Shown piece after piece: positions 1-5,831 of a DNA stretch of 6,158 nucleotides. Position 1 is the stretch's first letter, and the number at the start of each line of letters is the position of its first letter. The notes under the pieces are model-generated. The model ran no database searches and was not told the origin of the DNA. It worked only from the letters and a program-made list of their open reading frames with translations. Origin of the DNA: Nitrospiraceae bacterium. GTDB lineage: Bacteria; Nitrospirota; Nitrospiria; Nitrospirales; UBA8639. The stretch covers positions 1-6,158 of the forward strand of contig DOFS01000396.1 of the NCBI GenBank assembly GCA_003523945.1. The letters are read 5' to 3'. A program made the translations under genes and the position numbers.

Positions 1-1109
1 CAGGGAACCGCCTTCCCCAGCAATTTTTCAATCATTCGTAACGACCGATTATCATCACCGGTCACAAAACTGGTGGCCCAACCTTTGGTATTCTTACGCG
101 CCGTCCGACCAATACGATGGATATAATCTTCAGGCACATGGGGCAAATCATAATTGATCACGTGTTGAATATCGTCCACGTCCAACCCACGGGCGGCAAT
201 ATCGGTCGCGACTAAAATCTCAAAACGTCCACGGCGAAAGCCTTCCAGCGCCGCACGGCGTTGAGGCAGCCGTCGTCCGGCATGCAACACCGCAACGCGA
301 CAACCGACCTTTTCCAGGGTTTCCCCGATCCGGTCAGCCCGATGCTTGGTCCGGGTAAAGACAAGGACCGACCCCTCTGTCTCCCTTAAAATAGACAGCA
401 GGAGAGAGGTTTTATCGGAATTGGCGGTATGATGTACCGTATGGGTGACGCCTTCAGCCGGTGTGGCCGATTTCGCCACCAGGGCTTTAAACGGATCGTT
501 GAGAGACATCCGAGCCAGGTCAGCCAAATTATTCGGCATGGTAGCCGAGAAGAGTAAGGTTTGCCGGGTTTCCGGTAACGCCTCAATGATTTGATTGAGC
601 TGAGGCGCAAACCCCATATCAAGCATCCGATCGGCTTCGTCGAGTACCACCATCCGAAGCTTGGAAAACGAGACCGTCCCCTGCCACATATGGTCGAGGA
701 GGCGACCCGGGGTCGCAACGATGATATCGGGACGTTGACGTAATCCGCGGACTTGCGCATTCATATCAGCACCACCCACCAGCGTGGTCGCAAAAATCCC
801 GCGCACACGCCCGAACTTATCAACGGTTTCTTGAATTTGAAAAGCCAACTCCCGGGTTGGCGCTAAAATCATCGCGCGGGGGTGGCCTTTAGGACCATCA
901 ACCAATCGTTCAATGATCGGAATGACAAAGGCGGCGGTTTTTCCTGTGCCGGTCTGAGCACAACCCAACACATCCCGACCTTCCAAAGCCGGAGGAATGG
1001 CCTGGACTTGAATCGGGGTCGGTTCCGTTAAACCGAGCTTATTCAACACCCCGACCAAAGCAGCAGACACACCAAGCGCACCAAACTGTGACAACGCAGT
1101 TGAAGACAT
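1..1109 (-). CDS. rhlE: DEAD-box ATP-dependent RNA helicase, RhlE-type (C-terminus cut by window edge)
   Basis: An ATP-driven RNA helicase expected to unwind short RNA duplexes in the cytoplasm during ribosome assembly, RNA decay or cold adaptation. I read one uninterrupted frame of 369 codons from the ATG at 1109 down to the left edge. Motifs in order are: Q motif with F9 and PTPIQ (31-34); motif I AQTGTGKT (51-58); PTREL (84-88); GG (112-113); TPGR (133-136); DEAD (157-160); SAT (188-190); VLVFTRTK (248-255); ATDIAARGLD (301-310); HRIGRTAR (331-338). Both RecA-like domains are therefore complete and only the variable C-terminal tail is missing. The start is supported by AAGGAA (complement of 1117-1122) seven bases upstream. 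Motif VI ends in TAR where TGR is more usual, and the LHG-type segment before motif V reads LHAGRRLPQRR (275-285). The neighbouring peroxidase gene is divergent. RhlE is the best subfamily guess from the short N-terminus and core motifs; SrmB- or DeaD-like cannot be excluded without the tail. Confidence 0.93.
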   Translation of the reverse strand, partial: MSSTALSQFGALGVSAALVGVLNKLGLTEPTPIQVQAIPPALEGRDVLGCAQTGTGKTAAFVIPIIERLVDGPKGHPRAMILAPTRELAFQIQETVDKFGRVRGIFATTLVGGADMNAQVRGLRQRPDIIVATPGRLLDHMWQGTVSFSKLRMVVLDEADRMLDMGFAPQLNQIIEALPETRQTLLFSATMPNNLADLARMSLNDPFKALVAKSATPAEGVTHTVHHTANSDKTSLLLSILRETEGSVLVFTRTKHRADRIGETLEKVGCRVAVLHAGRRLPQRRAALEGFRRGRFEILVATDIAARGLDVDDIQHVINYDLPHVPEDYIHRIGRTARKNTKGWATSFVTGDDNRSLRMIEKLLGKAVP

Positions 1110-1207
1110 AAAACTATTCCTTTTGTTACAAGGATCGTATGTACACGGGTTCAGAAAACCGAGTGAAGCAGAATCAGGTGGGAAGTCCGCTCCGAGCAGG
1201 ATCTGGT

Positions 1208-1222
1208 CGCGATACGATCGCG
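1208..1222. repeat. Short perfect inverted repeat in helicase leader region
   Basis: CGCGAT, a three-base ACG spacer, then ATCGCG make a perfect 6-bp hairpin or operator-like dyad. On the minus strand it would lie about 100 bases upstream of the helicase start, either in its promoter or its 5' leader. Part of it (1212-1219) is also complementary to 1133-1140, which lies just upstream of the helicase ribosome site. Function is not known. Confidence 0.4.
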
Positions 1223-1286
1223 GGGCCCGAAGATTAATTGAATGTTCCCGTCGTCGGACCGAATCGACTTGAACAAGTGTCAGGTT

Positions 1287-1307
1287 ACAGGACAATCCAT
1301 ATCCTGT
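1287..1307. repeat. ACAGGA-N9-TCCTGT inverted repeat, possible operator upstream of glutathione peroxidase
   Basis: Two perfect 6-base arms, ACAGGA (1287-1292) and TCCTGT (1302-1307), are separated by nine bases. The left arm overlaps the weak -10-like GACAAT at 1291-1296, where a regulator would be able to block or assist RNA polymerase. I do not recognise it as the site of a named regulator, and a 6-base dyad can occur by chance. Confidence 0.25.
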
Positions 1308-1432
1308 CAAATTTTCCTTCTCCCTCGCGTGACCAACCCGACATTCGAATGATACGCTTTTCATCCGAAGGTCCAGTCACATGTCACACCACAACCATTC
1401 ATCTACTCAACCACTATAAAGGCATACAACCC

Positions 1433-1933
1433 ATGAGTACCATTTACGACATCACCTGCCGGAACATTCAGGGAAAGGATGAAAACCTCGCCACCAAAAA
1501 GGGGAAGGTTTTACTGATCGTCAATACGGCTTCCGAATGCGGATTCACCCCTCAGTTTCAGGGGCTGGAGGATCTCTATAAAAAATATCATCCACAGGGA
1601 CTGGAGATCCTCGGTTTTCCCTGTAACCAGTTTGGAAGCCAGGACCCGGGACAGAACGAGGAAATCCTCACGTTCTGCCAGACCAACTATGGAGTGACCT
1701 TTCCAATGTTTGCCAAGGTTGACGTCAATGGCCCAAATGCTCATCCCCTTTTCAAACATCTCAAAGCCGAGGCACCGGGCGTACTCGGATCAGAGGCCAT
1801 CAAATGGAATTTCACGAAATTTCTCGTGGACAAAACCGGTGCGGTCAAAGAACGCTATGCACCCGCGACCAAACCCTCAGACCTCGAACCGGCAATCCAA
1901 TCCCTTCTCAACGGTCCGACGAATCCGGGATAA
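1433..1933 (+). CDS. Cysteine glutathione peroxidase (probably thioredoxin-dependent)
   Basis: A cytoplasmic peroxidase of 166 residues, the usual length for bacterial BtuE/GpoA-type enzymes, that reduces hydrogen and organic hydroperoxides. It has the thioredoxin-like GPx fold with NTASECGFT at 31-39, where C36 is the peroxidatic cysteine and no selenocysteine is used. FPCNQFGSQ follows at 62-70, supplying the catalytic Gln70. WNFTKFLVD at 125-133 supplies Trp125 and Asn126. C82 in the FCQTNY segment sits where two-cysteine, thioredoxin-recycled GPx enzymes carry the resolving cysteine, so thioredoxin is a likelier reductant than glutathione. I chose the ATG at 1433 because family similarity begins there (MSTIYDI). 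The frame stays open upstream to a TTG at 1238, but those 65 residues are not GPx-like. The ribosome site is weak (AAAGG at 1418-1422, ten-base spacer). It appears to be a single-gene unit; glgC follows after 127 bases containing a hairpin. Confidence 0.93.
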   Translation: MSTIYDITCRNIQGKDENLATKKGKVLLIVNTASECGFTPQFQGLEDLYKKYHPQGLEILGFPCNQFGSQDPGQNEEILTFCQTNYGVTFPMFAKVDVNGPNAHPLFKHLKAEAPGVLGSEAIKWNFTKFLVDKTGAVKERYAPATKPSDLEPAIQSLLNGPTNPG

Positions 1934-1940
1934 AACACGC

Positions 1941-1997
1941 GAGTGGTTTTCCGGCATCCGGCGCCGGATATTGTATTGAGCCGGTGCATAACCACTC
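1941..1997. repeat. Nested inverted repeat between the peroxidase gene and glgC
   Basis: The outer arms GAGTGGTT (1941-1948) and AACCACTC (1990-1997) are perfectly complementary. Inside them CCGGC (1951-1955) can pair with GCCGG (1980-1984), and inside that lies the perfect 14-base palindrome ATCCGGCGCCGGAT (1956-1969). As RNA or extruded DNA this could form a long, branched hairpin. No T-run follows on the plus strand, so it is not a textbook intrinsic terminator. It could end peroxidase transcription by another route, protect the 3' end, bind a protein, or be one copy of a dispersed palindromic repeat. Confidence 0.6.
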
Positions 1998-2060
1998 CAC
2001 AAAAATTTCAGCGGACGAACCAATTTCCACAATCTCTACCATTTGATACCATAGCCATCC

Positions 2061-3278
2061 ATGCGTAATCTCTACACCATGATCCTCGCGGGCGGACGCG
2101 GGGAACGCTTACTCCCGCTGACCCAACATCGCACCAAACCGGCCGTCCCCTTTGGCGGGAAATATCGAATCATCGATATTACCTTGAGCAATTGCCTCAA
2201 CTCGGGCTTAAGAAAAATCGCGGTCCTCATCCAATACAAATCCCACTCGCTGGACCGGCACATTCGCACAGGATGGAGTGTGCTTAATCCCGAACTGGGC
2301 GAATTCATCATGTCAATTCCGCCACAGCAACGTATTAGCGCCGAATGGTATCGCGGAACGGCCGATGCCGTTTTTCAAAATCTGTTTCTCATTGAGCAGG
2401 AACGCCCCCGCTACTTGTTGGTGTTGGCCGGTGATCATGTCTATAAAATGAACTACGCCGACATGTACCGCTTCTTTTTGGAAACCCAAGCCGATGCCGT
2501 TATCGGAGCCATTGAATGGCCCATCGAGGAAGCCAGGAATTTCGGCGTGCTGGGCGTGGATAACACCATGCGTGTTCACCGCTTCGAGGAAAAGCCCCGT
2601 GACCCGTTTCCTCTCCCCGACAATCCCACGCATGCGTTTATCTCCATGGGCATCTATCTCTTTCGAACCGATCTGCTGTGTGAGGAATTACGCAAAGATG
2701 CCACACAGGGATCCGCCCACGATTTTGGCAAAAACATCATTCCGGCGATGATTCAGAACCAGCGGGTCTTCGCTTACAACTTTCAGGATGAAAACAGGAA
2801 ACAGGTAAAATACTGGCGGGACATCGGTACATTAGACGCTTACTTTGAGGCCAACATGGATCTGGTCGCTGTCGACCCCCTCTTCAATCTCTACGATCAG
2901 GCCTGGCCGATCCGCACCTATCAAGGACAAAACCCGCCGGCCAAATTTGTCTTTGCCGATGACTATGAAGGGGGGCGCAGAGGCACGGCACTGGATTCCA
3001 TCGTCTCGGGGGGATGCATCATCTCCGGAAGCCTGGTGCAAAACTGCGTGCTCTCACCCAATGTCCACATCGAGCCACAGGCCGAAATCCGTGATTCCGT
3101 TATCATGGAAAACGTCAAAATCGGTGAGCGTTCCCGGATCCGCAGGGCCATCATCGATAAAGGAGTCGTCCTTCCGCCCGAAACCGTCATCGGGCATAAC
3201 CCCGAACACGATCGCCAACGCTTTCCCGTCACAGAGGAGGGCGTGGTCGTCGTCACACCCCATTTACCCCCACACTAA
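2061..3278 (+). CDS. glgC: Glucose-1-phosphate adenylyltransferase (ADP-glucose pyrophosphorylase)
   Basis: This enzyme makes ADP-glucose from ATP and glucose-1-phosphate, the committed and usually allosterically controlled step of bacterial glycogen synthesis in the cytoplasm. The 405 residues are slightly shorter than the E. coli enzyme. The N-terminal nucleotidyltransferase domain shows GGRGERL (11-17), [14 protein letters not shown] (26-39), SNCLNSG (43-49), WYRGTADAV (96-104), [11 protein letters not shown] (122-132; D125 matches the catalytic Asp), FEEKP (175-179; K178 matches the glucose-1-phosphate-binding Lys), SMGIYLF (195-201) and a later [11 protein letters not shown] segment. The C-terminal part from about residue 310 is a left-handed beta-helix of hexapeptide-type repeats used in assembly and regulation. 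The start at 2061 is firm: an in-frame TAG lies at 2052-2054 and similarity begins at once. No Shine-Dalgarno sequence is visible. No other glg genes are nearby, so it appears to stand alone here. Confidence 0.97.
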   Translation: MRNLYTMILAGGRGERLLPLTQHRTKPAVPFGGKYRIIDITLSNCLNSGLRKIAVLIQYKSHSLDRHIRTGWSVLNPELGEFIMSIPPQQRISAEWYRGTADAVFQNLFLIEQERPRYLLVLAGDHVYKMNYADMYRFFLETQADAVIGAIEWPIEEARNFGVLGVDNTMRVHRFEEKPRDPFPLPDNPTHAFISMGIYLFRTDLLCEELRKDATQGSAHDFGKNIIPAMIQNQRVFAYNFQDENRKQVKYWRDIGTLDAYFEANMDLVAVDPLFNLYDQAWPIRTYQGQNPPAKFVFADDYEGGRRGTALDSIVSGGCIISGSLVQNCVLSPNVHIEPQAEIRDSVIMENVKIGERSRIRRAIIDKGVVLPPETVIGHNPEHDRQRFPVTEEGVVVVTPHLPPH

Positions 3279-3284
3279 TCAAGT

Positions 3285-3312
3285 CCTCGTGGAACGGGCG
3301 CATTCCAAGAGG
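3285..3312. terminator. Imperfect hairpin between convergent glgC and DUF2182 genes, possible bidirectional terminator
   Basis: CCTCGTGGAA (3285-3294) can pair with TTCCAAGAGG (3303-3312) across an 8-base loop, with a single G-A mismatch. It lies in the 44-base gap between the two convergent stop codons, where a shared terminator is expected. There is no U-tract on either strand, so efficiency as an intrinsic terminator is doubtful. Confidence 0.4.
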
Positions 3313-3322
3313 GGACCATCCA

Positions 3323-4120
3323 TCACGCCACAACCCACAACCCCACCCCACTCACAATCAAACCGATCCCGGCCACCCATCCCAAGCGAGCGCTCCAAGC
3401 GCCAACCGGCAACGCCTTTTCCAACAACACAAAGACCGCAATCGCCGCGATCCAGAGCATATTCATCACCCCACCCACAAACAACAACCCCATCAAGGCC
3501 CAACAGCAGCCCAAACAAAACGCACCATGATGAAGCCCCAAACGAAACGCGCCACAAGCGCCCGGTCGCCAATGCTTGGCAATAAAATGAGCAGGTGCCC
3601 GACAATGATCCAGGCACACCGCTTTCCAGGGTGTCAGTTGATACACCCCTGCGACAATCAACAGCGCGGCTCCTAACATTTGACTGTTGGTCACCATCAT
3701 AGGTGAGAGCAGGGCCGTTTCATGCAACCCCCACTGCACGAGAGTCGCGGCCACGCTAAACACAGTCCACAGAGCTAAATAGCCACCAACAAATGCCCAG
3801 GTCGGAGCCATGGGTGTCCTCTGCCGCTCGGCCTTTCGGACCATGCCGGCATACAACAACGTCATCGGGACGGCACCCGGCAACATCATCCCGACCATCA
3901 TGACGGCCCACATCAGAAACATAAACACAAAATCCATCGGCCCCCACGAATGCCACTGCATAATGGTCCCAGGCGCATCGGCATTCATCACGGACATCTT
4001 CGCCCAGAGATACAGGACATAGGCCCAGGCCAAAACAATCACGCCAATCAGGCCTGAGAGAATGGCGAGTCGATCACGTTTGGGTAACGAAGGAAATGAA
4101 AGAGCAGGAGAGGGGCTCAT
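3323..4120 (-). CDS. DUF2182 family multi-pass membrane protein (predicted metal-binding)
   Basis: An integral membrane protein of 265 residues from the ATG at 4120, with about seven hydrophobic segments (about 20-40, 62-82, 107-128, 145-162, 197-218, 220-236, 244-264). It matches my memory of DUF2182 (annotated as predicted metal-binding integral membrane protein). The first helices are rich in Met: the stretch 62-86 contains FMFLMWAVMMVGMMLPGAVPM. The second half holds candidate ligands: CLDHC (169-173), C189, HH at 197-198 and CLGCC (202-206). A function has not been established to my knowledge; metal handling is inferred from these clusters. It lies downstream of the DUF1326 gene on the same strand with a 208-base gap. 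The start is uncertain. An in-frame TTG at 4150 would add ten residues, but neither start has a clear ribosome site. The ATG is preferred because it is the stronger codon and still precedes the first membrane segment. Confidence 0.85.
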   Translation of the reverse strand: MSPSPALSFPSLPKRDRLAILSGLIGVIVLAWAYVLYLWAKMSVMNADAPGTIMQWHSWGPMDFVFMFLMWAVMMVGMMLPGAVPMTLLYAGMVRKAERQRTPMAPTWAFVGGYLALWTVFSVAATLVQWGLHETALLSPMMVTNSQMLGAALLIVAGVYQLTPWKAVCLDHCRAPAHFIAKHWRPGACGAFRLGLHHGAFCLGCCWALMGLLFVGGVMNMLWIAAIAVFVLLEKALPVGAWSARLGWVAGIGLIVSGVGLWVVA

Positions 4121-4174
4121 GAAAATGGACGATAAGAACCACTGACACAATCACCAACTGACAGGTATGAGAAA

Positions 4175-4201
4175 AAACCGTGAGGCCGGCACATCGGCCG
4201 G
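4175..4201 (-). terminator. GC hairpin followed by T-run between DUF1326 and DUF2182 genes (weak terminator or attenuator)
   Basis: Read on the minus strand, CCGGC (complement of 4197-4201), a six-base loop and GCCGG (complement of 4186-4190) form a 5-bp GC stem. Eight bases later comes TTTTTT (complement of the A-run inside 4172-4177). The spacing between stem and T-run is longer than ideal, so this is a marginal intrinsic terminator. Its position after DUF1326 and before DUF2182 would let it reduce read-through into the membrane-protein gene. The rest of the gap at 4121-4328 holds nothing else I can name. Confidence 0.3.
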
Positions 4202-4328
4202 AGGGACCATTCCGTTGTTCCCCAGAAAAGGGAAGTTAGCGTTTGCAAAACTCCGCAAAGCAAATTTGGCAGAAACGGCAATCCCGGACGAATAAATAAA
4301 TCACAAAGATCGACGCATCGCCCAAAAA

Positions 4329-4964
4329 TCAGGGTCTGATCACGCCATCCTGATTCATGTGAAGAATATTAAATTGCCCGTAGCTGTTAGACAGATTCAA
4401 CGTAATGCCGGCTTGAGCCTTCGTCGACCCATTGCCCACTTCAGCCACGGTGTATTCAAACCCGTCCGGTAAATTAATCCTGGCGCGATGGTCCTTTCCG
4501 GTATGAGGATTGGTGATGGGTGTTCCCTTCGATTCGACCAAGCCCGGCACATGGACCGTGGCCTTTCTCGCTTCCACATCTATGGAGAGATTTATAGGAA
4601 CAAACTGCGGTTCGAACACGTTAGACATCGTACTATTAAAGACAAAAAAGTGGGTCGCCCCCGGGGCCGTCGCCTCGCCATGTAAAATTTTTCGAAGGGC
4701 TTCGCGTTCTGAGGCATTCGCCCTGGCATCAATGAAAACCTGTTGTGATCCATTTCCTTCAGCAATTTCCCCAGGCCATTGCAACAGCATGACGTAATTC
4801 AGCCCATCCAACCGGGTGTCATTGAAATATCCTTCTTCGATATGCCCCGAGCCCATGGCTTCGCAAAATCCGTTAGTTGAAGGGGCATTAAACTGGCATC
4901 CACACCCATAGGTGCAGTTGCAATTGGCAAACTCGACACCGCGAAGCATCCATTGATCAGCCAT
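4329..4964 (-). CDS. DUF1326 family cysteine-rich protein
   Basis: A 211-residue protein matching DUF1326, a family of about 210 residues known for five conserved N-terminal cysteines. All five are present here: C15, C17, C21 and C23 in the motif CNCTYGCGC, plus C34. The motif follows MADQWMLRGVEFAN, with the usual Trp near the N-terminus. I see no signal peptide or membrane segment, so the protein looks soluble and cytoplasmic, with a mixed beta-rich body and the ending HMNQDGVIRP. The biochemical role is unknown; the C-x-C-x3-C-x-C spacing suggests metal or redox-thiol chemistry, but that is inference. The start is well supported by AGGAG (complement of 4971-4975) with a six-base spacer. 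The DUF2182 membrane protein gene lies downstream on the same strand. I recall the two families as frequent neighbours, which implies a shared process. The gene is divergent from the small lysine-rich protein gene, with a 269-base gap between. Confidence 0.88.
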   Translation of the reverse strand: MADQWMLRGVEFANCNCTYGCGCQFNAPSTNGFCEAMGSGHIEEGYFNDTRLDGLNYVMLLQWPGEIAEGNGSQQVFIDARANASEREALRKILHGEATAPGATHFFVFNSTMSNVFEPQFVPINLSIDVEARKATVHVPGLVESKGTPITNPHTGKDHRARINLPDGFEYTVAEVGNGSTKAQAGITLNLSNSYGQFNILHMNQDGVIRP

Positions 4965-5233
4965 CGCGCACTCCTTTCAAACACACCGCCGGACACCCTC
5001 TCATTTTTTTCAAACTTGTACCATGCGGCGCACCACCGTTTCCACCGCCACCCCGAGCCTTTCCCGTCCAATGGCATTCTCGTTCACGATCCTCTCGCAC
5101 CATTATCATTCACCAAAAAGCTCCGAATTTCCACATCACGCCATCTGTACTTTTCCTCACCGGTTCGCTACCATTCGCTCCCCGAACGGGACCAGAAAAA
5201 AGCCGTACCACTTACAACACAAGGAGCACACCA
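4965..5233. other. Divergent intergenic region (269 bases) between DUF1326 and small-protein genes
   Basis: This gap should contain promoters for both the minus-strand DUF1326 gene and the plus-strand small gene. I could not find a convincing -35/-10 pair in either direction. Open frames cross it on the plus strand, but their proteins are rich in His, Pro and Ser, resemble nothing I know and read out of frame through the small lysine-rich gene, so I leave them out. The only clear sites are the two ribosome-binding sequences at its ends, 4971-4975 (minus) and 5222-5226 (plus). Confidence 0.4.
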
Positions 5234-5326
5234 ATGGGCAAGAGCCAAGACGCACGCAAAGAAACTAAAAAGAAGCCAGCTAAATCCATGAAGGAAAAGC
5301 GGGCCGAGAAAAAAGCCAAAAAATAG
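5234..5326 (+). CDS. Lysine-rich 30-residue small protein
   Basis: A small gene reading MGKSQDARKETKKKPAKS and ending EKKAKK before the TAG at 5324-5326. Of 30 residues, 12 are Lys and 2 are Arg, against 4 acidic ones. There are no aromatic residues and almost no hydrophobic ones, so it should be disordered and strongly basic, with helix-forming A/E/K runs near the end. AAGGAG at 5221-5226, seven bases before the ATG, is one of the best ribosome sites in the window and is the main evidence that it is real. I recall similar short MxKSQDxKKxxKKKPxKxxKEKK proteins annotated as hypothetical in other bacteria, but I cannot check that here. Binding to nucleic acid or the ribosome is a guess from charge alone. 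A long hairpin follows 37 bases after the stop, consistent with a short monocistronic transcript. Confidence 0.72.
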   Translation: MGKSQDARKETKKKPAKSMKEKRAEKKAKK

Positions 5327-5363
5327 CTCCAGACCTTGCTGCCTGGAAGGCTAAGCCCTGCTA

Positions 5364-5397
5364 GTTGACGAGGCGGGAGACCACACCCCTCGTCAAC
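5364..5397 (+). terminator. 10-bp perfect hairpin downstream of the small lysine-rich gene
   Basis: GTTGACGAGG (5364-5373) and CCTCGTCAAC (5388-5397) are perfectly complementary around a 14-base loop. This is the longest uninterrupted short-range stem I found in the window. It lies between the small plus-strand gene and the convergent ynfA stop at 5476. The following bases are GCTCCC then AAAATCTTTT, so the T-run is late and broken and classical intrinsic termination would be weak. GGGAG in the loop (5375-5379) can also pair with CTCCC at 5399-5403, a competing structure. Confidence 0.5.
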
Positions 5398-5475
5398 GCT
5401 CCCAAAATCTTTTCACGATTCTCCAACCTGATCATGAGACAACAACCCGGACATTAGGCATTCGACAATTCATCC

Positions 5476-5799
5476 CTATGGCCGGGGACCCCAAAGAATC
5501 ACCGCCGCTCCGAGAAGACACAGACCTGCCCCGAAGACATCCCAACGATCCGGTGGCATCCGCTCAACACCCCACAGCCACAAGAGAGAAGCCGCGATAT
5601 AGACACCGCCATAGGCTGCGTAGGCGCGTCCGGCAAATGCCGCCTCCGTGCGCGTCAATAACAGCGCGAACACAATCAGGCTCACCATGCCCGGCACGGT
5701 CCACCAAGCGGACCGCCCCAGGCGCAGCCAGGCCCAAAAGGCAAAACACCCGCCGATTTCAGCCAGCGCGGCACCAGCATACCAAAATAGCGTATTCAT
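5476..5799 (-). CDS. ynfA: YnfA/UPF0060 family small membrane protein (SMR-like)
   Basis: A 107-residue inner-membrane protein with four hydrophobic segments (about 3-25, 31-49, 61-78, 87-103), the normal size and layout for the YnfA (UPF0060) family, which resembles small multidrug-resistance transporters. Family signatures are clear: [16 protein letters not shown] at 13-28, with acidic E14 in the first helix; [19 protein letters not shown] at 58-76; and [16 protein letters not shown] at 83-98. YnfA homologues have been linked to efflux of cationic dyes and some antimicrobials, but the natural substrate here is unknown. The start is supported by AGGAG (complement of 5805-5809) five bases upstream. 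The gene begins 32 bases after the stop of the MFS transporter on the same strand, so the two are probably co-transcribed. Confidence 0.93.
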   Translation of the reverse strand: MNTLFWYAGAALAEIGGCFAFWAWLRLGRSAWWTVPGMVSLIVFALLLTRTEAAFAGRAYAAYGGVYIAASLLWLWGVERMPPDRWDVFGAGLCLLGAAVILWGPRP

Positions 5800-5831
5800 A
5801 CGTTCTCCTTTTTCACCAAATCCGGCACCCC

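Larger units (their letters stand above)
1110..1432. other. Divergent intergenic control region (323 bases, no gene)
   Basis: This gap separates the divergent helicase and peroxidase genes, so it should hold both promoters. I see no RNA gene. An open frame runs into the peroxidase from a TTG at 1238, but it has no family resemblance and I treat it as non-coding. Visible structure: CGCGAT/ATCGCG hairpin arms (1208-1213 and 1217-1222); an 8-base complement of part of that hairpin at 1133-1140; ACTTG/CAAGT (1267-1271, 1274-1278); ACAGGA/TCCTGT (1287-1292, 1302-1307). A weak sigma70-like pair for the peroxidase is TTGAAC at 1269-1274 with GACAAT at 1291-1296 (16-base spacer). It matches the consensus only partly, so the promoter is unproven. 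Confidence 0.5.

Noticed and set aside
386..760. 124-codon minus-strand open frame inside the helicase
   Set aside because: The overlapping frame encodes an intact DEAD-box helicase with all motifs; this is an alternative-frame shadow.
1415..1420. TATAAA as a -10 box for the peroxidase gene
   Set aside because: No -35-like sequence lies at the right distance, and the start of transcription would fall only a few bases before the ATG, on top of the ribosome site.
1238..1432. N-terminal extension of the peroxidase from a TTG at 1238
   Set aside because: The 65 extra residues show no GPx similarity or signal peptide, start with a weak codon and overlap the promoter region; the 166-residue form has the normal family length.
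2845..3585. 246-codon plus-strand open frame running through the end of glgC and into the DUF2182 gene
   Set aside because: It is out of frame with glgC and antisense to DUF2182, both of which are clear family members. Its protein is low-complexity Ser/Pro/Arg-rich, as expected of a shadow frame.
4953..5291. 112-codon plus-strand open frame overlapping the DUF1326 start and the lysine-rich small gene
   Set aside because: It has no ribosome site or family resemblance, and it overlaps the well-supported AAGGAG-ATG start of the small gene in another frame.
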